From an uncultured Collinsella sp. (GTDB taxonomy: Bacteria > Actinomycetota > Coriobacteriia > Coriobacteriales > Coriobacteriaceae), in assembly GCA_900552155.1 (NCBI GenBank), contig URYU01000089.1:1-7322 (forward strand): 7,322 nucleotides of DNA, written 5' to 3'. This document shows positions 1 through 6,023 of this stretch, one piece after another. How positions within the stretch are numbered: position 1 is the first letter of the stretch; the number at the start of each line of letters is the position of its first letter. The position numbers were made by a program, and so were the translations under genes. The notes under the pieces are model-generated. The model was not told where the DNA came from and searched no databases. It saw only the letters and a program-made list of their open reading frames with translations.

Positions 1-1
1 T

Positions 2-1450
2 GCCTTCGCATGGTGTCACCTGCCGGCAGCGGAGATCGCGACCGCCTCGCTCGTAGTTTTTTTGATGGCGTTGTGGCCCATCGTCCTGGTGATCATCGCC
101 GCGGTGTTCACGTATAACCTGTGCGTTCGTACGGGTGCCATGGACGTGATCGGCAGCATGATCACCTCCATCAGCAGCGACCGCCGTCTGCTGGCGCTGC
201 TCGTGGCTTGGTGCTTCGGTGGCTTTATGGAGGGCATGGCCGGCTTCGGTACCGCTGTCGCCATTCCCGCCGGCATGCTCGCGGGCCTGGGCTTTGAGGC
301 CGTGCCTGCCGTGCTCATCAGCCTGCTGGCCCACGGCGTGCCCCCGCCCTACGGCTCCATCGGCATCCCCACGGTGTCCGTTGCCGACCTGGTGGGTTTG
401 GATTCCCTTCACCTAGCGACCGTTCAGCTGGTGCAGCTCGCACCGTTCTTTGTGGTGATGCCGCTATTTATTGTGCTGGTTGCGGGCCGTGTTGCCGATG
501 ACCAGGGCAATGCCGCGAGTGTGGGCGAGCGTCTGCACGGTGTTGCCGGCGTGGCGTTGCTCTCCGGCGTGTCGTTTGTCGGCGCGGCTCTGGTCGTTGC
601 CATGTTTGTGGGCCCCGAGCTGGCCGTGGTCGTAGGATCCATCGTTTCGCTCGCGCTGACAGCTGCACTTGCCATGCGTGCCGAGAAGTCGGGGCATCTG
701 GACGCACGCTTTCACATGAATATCGAGGCGGGGGAGAAGCTCACCGTTAAGTCGGCGCTTTCGGCCTGGTCGTGCTTCATCCTGATCTTTGTGTTGCTGC
801 TGGGCACGTCTAATCTGGTGCCTGCGGTACATGCTGCGCTCGCACCGTTTGCGAGCCATGTGCAGGTGTATTGCGGTGAGAATCCCGGTATGCTTACGTT
901 TTCGTGGATTAACACGCCGGGTGTTTGGATCTTCCTGGCCGCGTTTGTCGGCGGTGCCATTCAGGGTGCTTCGCCACGCATGATGGGCGAGGTGCTGGCC
1001 GCGACTGTGAAGCAGATGATGCCGACGGTGATCACGATGCTTTCGGTGCTGGGCTGTGCCAAGGTGATGGGCTATGCGGGCATGATCTCTTCGATCAGCG
1101 CGTTCTGCATCGCCGTCGCCGGTGGGCTGTACCCGATTCTGGCTCCGTGGAGCGGGGCGGTTGGTGCGTTTGTGACCGGCTCGGGCACGTCCTCGGGCAT
1201 GCTGTTTGGCCCCATTCAGAGCCAGGCTGCCACTGCGCTGGGTGTGAGCGACTACTGGATGGTCGCGTTGAACGCCCTGGGCGTCGCCGCCGGTAAGATG
1301 ATCTCGCCGCAGACCCTCGCCATTGGTCTTGCCGCCGTGCTCGTGCGCGGTAAGGATGCCGAACTCCTGGGCGCCGTCCTGCCCTACGCCGCCGGCATGC
1401 TGGTCCTGATGAGCGCCATAGCCATGCTCGGCCAAGGCCTGCCGCTGTAG
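2..1450 (+). CDS. lctP: L-lactate permease (LctP family), 5' truncated by the window edge
   Basis: An integral-membrane carrier that should import L-lactate (or glycolate, for the GlcA relatives) with protons. The frame is open from base 2 with no stop, and the residues before the first possible start (TTG at 62, ATG at 65) already look like family sequence, so the true start is upstream; 482 residues are visible against about 530-560 for full-length members. Visible hallmarks are EGMAGFGTAVAIP at about 230-268, GSGTSSGMLFG at about 1178-1210 and AAGKMISPQ at 1286-1312, which match conserved LctP stretches. Long hydrophobic blocks alternate with short polar loops throughout, as expected for roughly a dozen membrane segments. 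In GSGTSS the third residue is Gly, where I recall Asp in many homologues. It is followed directly by a repeat cluster and then pckA; a shared role in lactate/pyruvate metabolism is possible but only inferred. Lactate versus glycolate specificity cannot be decided here. Confidence 0.9.
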   Translation, partial: AFAWCHLPAAEIATASLVVFLMALWPIVLVIIAAVFTYNLCVRTGAMDVIGSMITSISSDRRLLALLVAWCFGGFMEGMAGFGTAVAIPAGMLAGLGFEAVPAVLISLLAHGVPPPYGSIGIPTVSVADLVGLDSLHLATVQLVQLAPFFVVMPLFIVLVAGRVADDQGNAASVGERLHGVAGVALLSGVSFVGAALVVAMFVGPELAVVVGSIVSLALTAALAMRAEKSGHLDARFHMNIEAGEKLTVKSALSAWSCFILIFVLLLGTSNLVPAVHAALAPFASHVQVYCGENPGMLTFSWINTPGVWIFLAAFVGGAIQGASPRMMGEVLAATVKQMMPTVITMLSVLGCAKVMGYAGMISSISAFCIAVAGGLYPILAPWSGAVGAFVTGSGTSSGMLFGPIQSQAATALGVSDYWMVALNALGVAAGKMISPQTLAIGLAAVLVRGKDAELLGAVLPYAAGMLVLMSAIAMLGQGLPL

Positions 1451-1451
1451 T

Positions 1452-1507
1452 CGGCACTTAGGGACGTTCCTTATGTGCCGGCACTTTGGGAACGTCCCTA
1501 AGTGCCG
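1452..1507. repeat. 19-bp perfect inverted repeat with nested palindrome
   Basis: Arms 1452-1470 and 1489-1507 are perfect reverse complements (CGGCACTTAGGGACGTTCC and its complement), 2 nt after the lctP stop. The 18-nt centre contains a further 10-bp palindrome, GTGCCGGCAC, at 1475-1484. There is no T-run after the right arm, so this is not a classical intrinsic terminator, although a strong RNA hairpin would form in the lctP 3' untranslated region. Confidence 0.85.
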
Positions 1508-1513
1508 GCATCC

Positions 1514-1553
1514 GGGGACACTCCTTGAATGTTGTCTGTTCAAGAGTGTCCCC
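1514..1553. repeat. Imperfect inverted repeat, GGGGACACTC type
   Basis: Left arm 1514-1529 pairs with right arm 1539-1553 over 15 bp with a single extra C on the left. The arms begin and end with GGGGACACTC and GAGTGTCCCC. The short loop is TGTTGTCTG. No T-tract follows. It belongs to the same repeat family as the neighbouring 19-bp inverted repeat. Confidence 0.8.
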
Positions 1554-1587
1554 AATGACTAGTCGTTTAAGAACGTCCCCAATGACT
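1548..1587. repeat. 13-bp direct repeat GTCCCCAATGACT
   Basis: GTCCCCAATGACT occurs at 1548-1560 and again at 1575-1587, offset by 27 bp. The 9-mer GTGCCGGCA at 1475-1483 and 1502-1510 has the same 27-bp offset. The segment looks like decayed tandem copies of a short intergenic repeat unit. Confidence 0.75.
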
Positions 1588-1638
1588 GGGCCGCTTGCCT
1601 GCGATTTTTGACCGTTGGGCGGGCTTGCCGCCCTTGCC

Positions 1639-1654
1639 GCAAAAACGTTTTTGC
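1639..1654. promoter_or_regulatory. Perfect 16-bp palindrome, candidate operator upstream of pckA
   Basis: GCAAAAACGTTTTTGC reads identically on both strands and is centred on CG, 75-90 bp upstream of the pckA start. A-rich/T-rich half-sites around a central CpG are typical of LacI/GalR-family operators and resemble cre-like sites. No convincing -35/-10 pair was found: TTGCCG (1634-1639) and TATCGG (1656-1661), 16 bp apart, is a weak possibility that would place the palindrome in the promoter spacer. The regulator is unknown. By simple chance such a palindrome would be expected about 0.1 times in a window this size, assuming equal base composition. Confidence 0.4.
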
Positions 1655-1716
1655 ATATCGGGTACAACGGGCTTTACGTGAGTAAAGTGCGCGCCGCGTC
1701 CACGTGCCGCGTTTTT

Positions 1717-1724
1717 AAAGGAGG
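1717..1724 (+). promoter_or_regulatory. Strong Shine-Dalgarno for pckA
   Basis: AAAGGAGG is nearly a full match to the anti-SD and ends 4 nt before ATG 1729. It decides the pckA start against the more upstream in-frame start at 1615, whose added residues have no family resemblance. Confidence 0.85.
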
Positions 1725-1728
1725 CCCC

Positions 1729-3399
1729 ATGCCTGGTGTTACCCCTGCAGAAGTTCTGTCCAATTTTGGCATTACGCTGGTCGAAGACCCCGCTGAGAAC
1801 CAGCCCCGCCTGCTGGTTGACCTGCCGGCAGCCGAGCTCGTCGAGCATGCCATCCGCCGCAACGAAGGCCGCATGGCATCCAACGGCGCGCTGGTGATCG
1901 AGACGGGGGAGCGTACCGGACGTTCGCCCAACGACCGCTTTATCGTTGACACCCCCGATGTCCACGACAAGATTGCCTGGGGCGCCGTCAACCGCCCGCT
2001 GTCCGTCGAAAGCTACGAGGTCATCAAAGCCGGCATCGTCGACTATCTCAACGAGCGCGATGTGTTCGTCACCCGCGGCATGGCCGGCGCCGACCGCAAC
2101 CACACGCGCCGCCTGCTCGTCGCCTGCGAGCGTGCCAGCCAGGCGCTCTTCATTAAGCAGATGCTCGCCCGCCCGCTCGCCCGCGAAATCGCGCGCACCG
2201 GCGAGCCGGACTTCTGCGTGCTCGCCGCGCCGGGCTACCAATGCGACCCTGCCATCAAGGGCCTCAACTCCAGCGCCGCCGTGGTCATCAACTTCCAGGA
2301 GCGCGTGATTTTGGTCGCGGGTACCGGCTACTCCGGCGAGATCAAAAAGTCCATCTTCAGCGTTATGAACTATCTGCTGCCCGTCGAGGACGACGTGCTG
2401 CCCATGCACTGCTCGGCCAGCATGGATCCCGTCACGCACGAGACCGCCGTGTTCTTTGGCCTGTCCGGCACCGGCAAGACCACGCTTTCGGCCAATCCCA
2501 CGCGCCTGCTGATTGGCGACGACGAGCACGGCTGGTCCGACATGGGCATCTTTAACATCGAGGGCGGCTGCTACGCCAAATGCGAGGGCCTGGACGCCGT
2601 CCACGAGCCCGAGATCTTCAACGCTGTCCGCTTTGGCGCGATCTGCGAAAACGTGGTGCTCGACGAGAACCGCAAGCCCAACTACGACGACATCTCGATC
2701 ACGCACAACACGCGCGCGGCCTATCCCGTGGAGCACATTCCTAACGCGTGGACTAAGGGCATGGGCACCACTCCGAGTGTCGTGCTGTTCCTGACTTGCG
2801 ACGCTTTTGGCGTGCTGCCGCCCATCTCACGCCTGACGGCCGACGCCGCCATGTACCACTTTGTGACGGGCTTCACCGCCAAGATCCCCGGCACCGAGGT
2901 CGGCGTCACCGAGCCCACGCCCACGTTCTCCTCGCTGTTTGGCGAGCCGTTTATGCCGCTCGACCCCATGGTCTACGCTAAGATGCTCGGCGAGCGCATC
3001 GCCGACGGCCGCACGCGCGTCTACCTGGTCAACACCGGCTGGATTGGCGGCGGCTACGGCGTGGGCCATCGCATCGAGCTGGCCTACACGCGCTCACTGG
3101 TCGCTCGCGCCCTCGACGGTACCATCGAGGACAGCGAGTTTGTGCACGACGATATCTTTAATGTCGACATTCCCACTACGTGCCACGGTGTGCCCGACGG
3201 CATCCTGGTGCCGCGCCAGTACTGGCAGAGCACCGCGCGCTACGACGAGGCAGCGCACAACCTGGCCGTGATGTTCGAGGAGAACTTCGAGAAGAAGTAC
3301 TCGCACCTGCCCGAGTCCGTCAAGGCCGCCGGCCCGCACGCCCAGGTGTCCGCCGAGGCCCGTCATCGCGGCCGCGGCTTGCTGGGACTCCGCCACTAG
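1729..3399 (+). CDS. pckA: Phosphoenolpyruvate carboxykinase (ATP)
   Basis: Cytosolic enzyme interconverting oxaloacetate + ATP and PEP + CO2 + ADP; in a fermenting anaerobe it often runs in the CO2-fixing, ATP-forming direction, but that is inference. The product is 556 residues, close to the ~540 of E. coli PckA. Visible motifs in order: TGRSPNDRF with substrate-binding Arg65; YSGEIKK at 201-207 with metal-binding Lys207; His227 in MHCSAS; the P-loop GLSGTGKTT at 244-252 with Lys250; the kinase-2 motif GDDEHGW with Asp264/Asp265; and the HNTR arginine at 329 (equivalent of E. coli Arg333). All key residues are present, so the enzyme should be active, and the P-loop and GDDEHGW pattern place it in the ATP-dependent, not GTP-dependent, family. 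The ATG follows a strong Shine-Dalgarno. The CG-centred palindrome upstream may regulate it, and a hairpin repeat 20 nt past the stop probably ends the transcript, so pckA looks monocistronic. Confidence 0.97.
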   Translation: MPGVTPAEVLSNFGITLVEDPAENQPRLLVDLPAAELVEHAIRRNEGRMASNGALVIETGERTGRSPNDRFIVDTPDVHDKIAWGAVNRPLSVESYEVIKAGIVDYLNERDVFVTRGMAGADRNHTRRLLVACERASQALFIKQMLARPLAREIARTGEPDFCVLAAPGYQCDPAIKGLNSSAAVVINFQERVILVAGTGYSGEIKKSIFSVMNYLLPVEDDVLPMHCSASMDPVTHETAVFFGLSGTGKTTLSANPTRLLIGDDEHGWSDMGIFNIEGGCYAKCEGLDAVHEPEIFNAVRFGAICENVVLDENRKPNYDDISITHNTRAAYPVEHIPNAWTKGMGTTPSVVLFLTCDAFGVLPPISRLTADAAMYHFVTGFTAKIPGTEVGVTEPTPTFSSLFGEPFMPLDPMVYAKMLGERIADGRTRVYLVNTGWIGGGYGVGHRIELAYTRSLVARALDGTIEDSEFVHDDIFNVDIPTTCHGVPDGILVPRQYWQSTARYDEAAHNLAVMFEENFEKKYSHLPESVKAAGPHAQVSAEARHRGRGLLGLRH

Positions 3400-3418
3400 C
3401 GTCGCTGCGAGTCCATAT

Positions 3419-3455
3419 CCACCACAAAGGGGACAGGTACCTTTGTGGTGGTTTT
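3419..3455. terminator. Hairpin repeat copy 1 (CCACCACAAAG family) after pckA
   Basis: 12-bp perfect arms at 3419-3430 and 3440-3451 enclose the 9-nt loop GGACAGGTA, and TTTT follows at 3452-3455. It lies 20 nt after the pckA stop and probably terminates that transcript. It is one of four nearly identical 33-bp elements in the window; by its GGACAGG loop this copy is in + orientation. Confidence 0.75.
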
Positions 3456-3482
3456 GCTTGGGCGGATGACTCAGGTTACAAT
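3454..3482 (+). promoter_or_regulatory. Sigma-70-like promoter for the leader/B3-B4 transcript
   Basis: TTGCTT (3454-3459), a 17-bp spacer, and TACAAT (3477-3482). The -10 box matches the consensus at 5 of 6 positions and the -35 at 4 of 6. The predicted transcription start is about 3488-3491. The -35 box overlaps the T-tract of the preceding hairpin repeat. Confidence 0.65.
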
Positions 3483-3488
3483 ACGCCT

Positions 3489-3626
3489 GACATATCGCCC
3501 CCTTCTCCGGATGGGGGCAGCGCAAGCGCTCTTGTGGCGGCACCGTAGGACTTTGAAGGTGGCCGCTGTGAGGGCGCTTTTTGTTTAGGCGCCCTCGCTC
3601 AGGCGCACGCTATGAAGGGAGAGCAT
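3489..3626 (+). ncRNA. Structured leader RNA (possible attenuator or small RNA) upstream of the B3/B4 gene
   Basis: From the predicted start a series of hairpins can be drawn: 3497-3502 with 3513-3518 (6 bp, GCCCCC/GGGGGC); 3519-3522 with 3527-3530 (AGCG/CGCT); a long hairpin 3524-3579 ending in a T-rich tail; and 3570-3577 with 3589-3596 (GAGGGCGC/GCGCCCTC). Several of these use the same bases, so they exclude one another. No second promoter is visible between the internal terminator and the gene start at 3627, so the gene seems to depend on read-through. The leader lacks T-box landmarks (no AGGGUGGNACCGCG) and I could not match it to a known riboswitch class. It may be an attenuator or a ~100-nt stand-alone RNA. 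Confidence 0.45.
3524..3586 (+). terminator. Intrinsic terminator within the leader
   Basis: Bases 3524-3532 pair with 3571-3579 (9 bp, one G-U). Four G-U pairs (3533-3536 with 3567-3570) join this to an inner 8-bp stem, 3537-3544 with 3558-3566, which has one bulged G at 3561. The hairpin of about 21 bp runs straight into TTTTTGTTT at 3578-3586. It sits 41 nt before the B3/B4 start codon, where it would stop most transcripts from the promoter at 3454-3482. Confidence 0.6.
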
Positions 3627-4346
3627 ATGAAGAGTTTCGTTACCGAGGATTCGTTTTGGGAGCTGTTTCCGCAGGCGGCTATCGGCGTTGTGGTCGTAAA
3701 GGGCATGAAGCCCGCGGCGCAGATTTCCCAGGAGGACGTGGATGCGATTGCCGCGTTGCTCGACCGCGCCAATATCGATGCGGAGCGTCACCTGACGAGT
3801 GATACCATCAGCGAGAATGCGCCGGTTAAGGCCTGGCGTGACGCGTACCGGCTGTTCAAGACTAAAAAGGGCGCGCGTTGCTCAGTTGAGAACCTGCTCA
3901 AGCGCGTGCTCAAAGGCAAGCCGGTCGGCCACATCACGCCGGCGGTGGATATCTACAACACGATTTCGTTGACTTATGCGCTGCCCGTTGGCGGTGAGGA
4001 TTTGCATGCTATTGAGGGCAATCTGCGCCTGGCGGTGACCGACGGCGGCGACGCGTTCTTGCCACTTGGCGAGGAGGCGGACGATCCGACGCTGCCTGGC
4101 GAGCTCGCCTACATCGATGATGCGGGCGCCGTGTGCCGTTGCTGGAACTGGCGCGACGGCGTTCGAACGGCTCTGTCCGACGATTCGGCCGATGCGTTCC
4201 TGGCGATTGAGTGCGTGGAGCCCGAGCGGATGGGGGATTGCCAGGCCGCCATCGATCGCTTGGCCGAGCTGCTTGAGCGCTATCTGGGAGCGACGGTTGT
4301 CGTTAAGACGCTTGTGACCCGCGACAATCCCTGCGTGGAGCTGTAG
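3627..4346 (+). CDS. Free-standing B3/B4 domain protein (PheRS beta editing-domain relative)
   Basis: The 239-residue product resembles COG3382-type proteins built on the B3/B4 domain, the fold that in the PheRS beta chain clears mischarged Tyr-tRNA(Phe). Supporting stretches are KAWRDAYRLFKTKKGARCSVENLL, broken here as KAWRDAYRLF (about 72-81) followed by the SVENLLKRVLKGK region, then HITPAVDIYNTISLTYALPVGG (residues about 106-127 region; PVDxYN-like motif), and the acidic GELAYIDDAG turn. The substrate of free-standing members is poorly known; tRNA or amino-acid quality control is inference. I chose ATG 3627 because AAGGGAGAG (3615-3623) precedes it at good spacing; the in-frame ATG at 3612 has no such site and would include the Shine-Dalgarno in the coding region. 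The protein is cytosolic, with no signal peptide or membrane segment. Expression appears to depend on read-through of the leader terminator. A hairpin repeat follows 30 nt after the stop. Confidence 0.85.
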   Translation: MKSFVTEDSFWELFPQAAIGVVVVKGMKPAAQISQEDVDAIAALLDRANIDAERHLTSDTISENAPVKAWRDAYRLFKTKKGARCSVENLLKRVLKGKPVGHITPAVDIYNTISLTYALPVGGEDLHAIEGNLRLAVTDGGDAFLPLGEEADDPTLPGELAYIDDAGAVCRCWNWRDGVRTALSDDSADAFLAIECVEPERMGDCQAAIDRLAELLERYLGATVVVKTLVTRDNPCVEL

Positions 4347-4375
4347 CGACGCCTGCGGATCATGTTCGCCGGCCC

Positions 4376-4416
4376 AAACCACCACAAAGGTGCCTGTCCT
4401 CTTTGTGGTGGTTTTT
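4376..4416. terminator. Hairpin repeat copy 2 after the B3/B4 gene
   Basis: 14-bp perfect arms, 4376-4389 and 4401-4414, enclose GTGCCTGTCCT, and the T-run continues to 4416, giving a good intrinsic terminator for the B3/B4 transcript. The loop is the reverse complement of AGGACAGGCAC, so this copy of the 33-bp element (4379-4411) is inverted relative to copy 1. Confidence 0.8.
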
Positions 4417-4519
4417 ATGTTGATGGGTTAACAAATAGGGCGTGCAGGGCTGCCGGCCGTTAAGTACGGCTAAGATGTTTACCCGTAAGCATTATGCAAG
4501 CGAAAGGCGGTCGTCTCCC

Positions 4520-4969
4520 ATGCAGCAGAACGACGAGACACGTTTCGAGGACTTTGTCGGACTGATCAGTGGGCTCTACAAGGAGATCCAGCGCATTAAG
4601 ACATCCGAGGGCGCAAGGCTGGGCCTCAAGGGCTCCGACGTTATGTGCCTGTACTATCTTGAGCGCAGCAAGGACGGCCTGACTGGCGCCGACCTGGCTC
4701 GCATGGCAGGCGTGACCCGCGCCGCCGTCTCGCGTACGCTGGCGCATCTGGAGGAGGGTGGCTACGTCGAGGTCGATGATTCGGGCGATGCCGCCGTTAA
4801 GTATCGTGCTCCGGTGCGCCTGACCGCTCTGGGCGGCGAGAGCATGAGCGAGGCGGACCGCATCATTCGCGAGGTGCTCGATACCACCGGTAAGGCTATG
4901 GGTGTGGAGCAGCGCGAGCAGATGTATGCGTCGCTGCGCACGATTCTCAACACCCTGCGCGAGATCTAA
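4520..4969 (+). CDS. MarR-family transcriptional regulator
   Basis: The 149-residue product has the usual MarR length and layout: an N-terminal helix (about 5-30) and a C-terminal helix (about 110-149) for dimerisation, around a winged helix-turn-helix. The DNA-binding part runs from about 54 to 105: LTGADLARMAGV is the first helix, TRAAVSRTLAHLEEGGYV the recognition helix and beginning of the wing, and the wing contains the basic KYR before VRLTALG. Targets and ligand cannot be told from the sequence. I chose ATG 4520 because the family homology starts there; the nearest purine-rich site, GAAAGG (4502-4507), is a little far at 12 nt, so the in-frame ATG at 4475 remains possible. A small GCCGT/ACGGC dyad at 4456-4470 upstream could be an autoregulatory site, which is weak. 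It stands between a terminator and a 119-nt gap before degV, so it could control either neighbour. Confidence 0.88.
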   Translation: MQQNDETRFEDFVGLISGLYKEIQRIKTSEGARLGLKGSDVMCLYYLERSKDGLTGADLARMAGVTRAAVSRTLAHLEEGGYVEVDDSGDAAVKYRAPVRLTALGGESMSEADRIIREVLDTTGKAMGVEQREQMYASLRTILNTLREI

Positions 4970-5088
4970 GGCCGCCAAGGCATTTGCTTCCAATTAACAA
5001 CTGCATAGTCCCGTTTGAGTGCGTATGCCGTGCCGGGGCATTGCTGTCAAAATTCCCTGCGAGAGGTCCGCGAAAGAAAGGATTCGCT

Positions 5089-5943
5089 ATGTCCATTCGT
5101 ATTATTACCGATTCCGCGAGCGATATGTCGCCGGCTGAGCACCCCGCTCTGCGTGTTCTGCCGCTGTCCGTCACCTTTGGCACCGATGTGTACATGGATG
5201 GCGTCGACATCGATCACCAGCGCTTTTACGAGATGCTCGTGGAGCGCGATGAGCTGCCCAAGACCGGCCAGGTCAACCCGTACGCGTTTTCGCAGGCTAT
5301 TGCCGAGGCGCGTGATGCCGGCGATGAGGCTGTGATTATTACCGTGGGCGCTAAGCTTTCGGGCACCAATCAGAGTGCCCGTACCGCACTTGCCGAGGCG
5401 CCGGGCGGCGACGTGTACGTGGTGGATAGCAACAACGTCACTCTGGGTGAGCGTGTCCTGGTCGAGTATGCCCTGCGCCTGGTGGACGAGGGCCGTAGTG
5501 CGGCCCAGATCGCGGCGGCCGTCGAGGCCGTCCGTGACCGCGTGGTCGTCATCGGCCTGCTCGAGACGCTGGAGTACCTGGTTCGCGGCGGTCGTCTATC
5601 TGCTGCGGCCGGCGCCGTGGGCACGCTGCTCAACGTGAAGCCCGTGGTGGCTGTCGAGGACGGCCTTATCGTGCAGTTGGGCAAGGCGCGCGGTTCCAAG
5701 AACGGCCGCAACCTGCTCAACCAAAAGGTCGAAAAGTCAGGCGGCATCGACTTTTCCATGCCGCTGGCGCTGGGCTATACGGGCCTTTCGGATGCGGTGC
5801 TCAAGAAGTATGTCGAGGACAGCGCGGCACTGTGGGCTGGCCACACCGAGGGCGAGTTGCCCGTTCACACCATCGGCGCCACCATCGGCACCCACGTAGG
5901 CCCCGGCGCCGTCGCCGTAGCCTTCTTCCAGCCCGCCAACTAA
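5089..5943 (+). CDS. DegV-family fatty-acid-binding protein
   Basis: The 284-residue product matches DegV/FakB proteins, which hold a long-chain fatty acid in the cytosol and in characterised Firmicutes present it to the kinase FakA for phosphorylation. Landmarks are ITDSASDM at 6-13 (N-terminal strand and the family Asp-Ser), KTGQVNPYAF at 58-67 in the place of the usual TSQPS motif, LSGTNQSAR at 90-98 (Ser-Gly-Thr loop), LEYLVRGGRLS at 161-171, and GTHVGPGA at 267-274 near the end. The length is typical. ATG 5089 follows AAAGG (5077-5081) at 7 nt; an earlier in-frame start at 4984 adds residues without family resemblance. No FakA homologue is in view, so the partner must be encoded elsewhere or the ligand role is different. 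A hairpin repeat starts 10 nt after the stop. Confidence 0.93.
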   Translation: MSIRIITDSASDMSPAEHPALRVLPLSVTFGTDVYMDGVDIDHQRFYEMLVERDELPKTGQVNPYAFSQAIAEARDAGDEAVIITVGAKLSGTNQSARTALAEAPGGDVYVVDSNNVTLGERVLVEYALRLVDEGRSAAQIAAAVEAVRDRVVVIGLLETLEYLVRGGRLSAAAGAVGTLLNVKPVVAVEDGLIVQLGKARGSKNGRNLLNQKVEKSGGIDFSMPLALGYTGLSDAVLKKYVEDSAALWAGHTEGELPVHTIGATIGTHVGPGAVAVAFFQPAN

Positions 5944-5952
5944 CCGCCCTGC

Positions 5953-5997
5953 CATAAACCACCACAAAGGGGACAGGCACCTTTGTGGTGGTTTATG
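5953..5997. terminator. Hairpin repeat copy 3 between degV and the alkyltransferase gene
   Basis: The longest of the four copies: perfect 18-bp arms at 5953-5970 and 5980-5997 around the loop GGACAGGCA, in + orientation. The arms carry AAA/TTT ends, but after the stem the tail CTTTTCC is only modestly T-rich. It should weaken or stop read-through from degV, and it ends 26 nt before the next start codon. Confidence 0.75.
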
Positions 5998-6023
5998 CTT
6001 TTCCGGGTGGAAGGGAGCGAGCA

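Noticed and set aside
464..1555. Long minus-strand open frame opposite the lactate permease gene
   Set aside because: Very rich in His, Arg and Gln, with no domain pattern, and exactly opposite conserved LctP motifs.
1567..2736. Long minus-strand open frame (389 codons) across the start of pckA
   Set aside because: It is the antisense shadow of a GC-rich, strongly codon-biased gene; its residues (AGDEHIALVE, VARRGEHAEV and the like) match no family, and pckA on the other strand is certain.
3497..3525. Resemblance to the SRP RNA domain IV (CCGGATGGGGGCAGC against CCGGAAGGAAGCAGC)
   Set aside because: Three of 15 near-invariant positions differ, the tetraloop would be GGAT, and the 5' strand lacks the conserved CAGG, so it is unlikely to bind Ffh.
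3489..3626. T-box leader for the B3/B4 gene
   Set aside because: The AGGGUGGNACCGCG core is absent and about 100 nt is too short for a specifier stem I; only a distant GGCACCG/AAGGTGG likeness exists.
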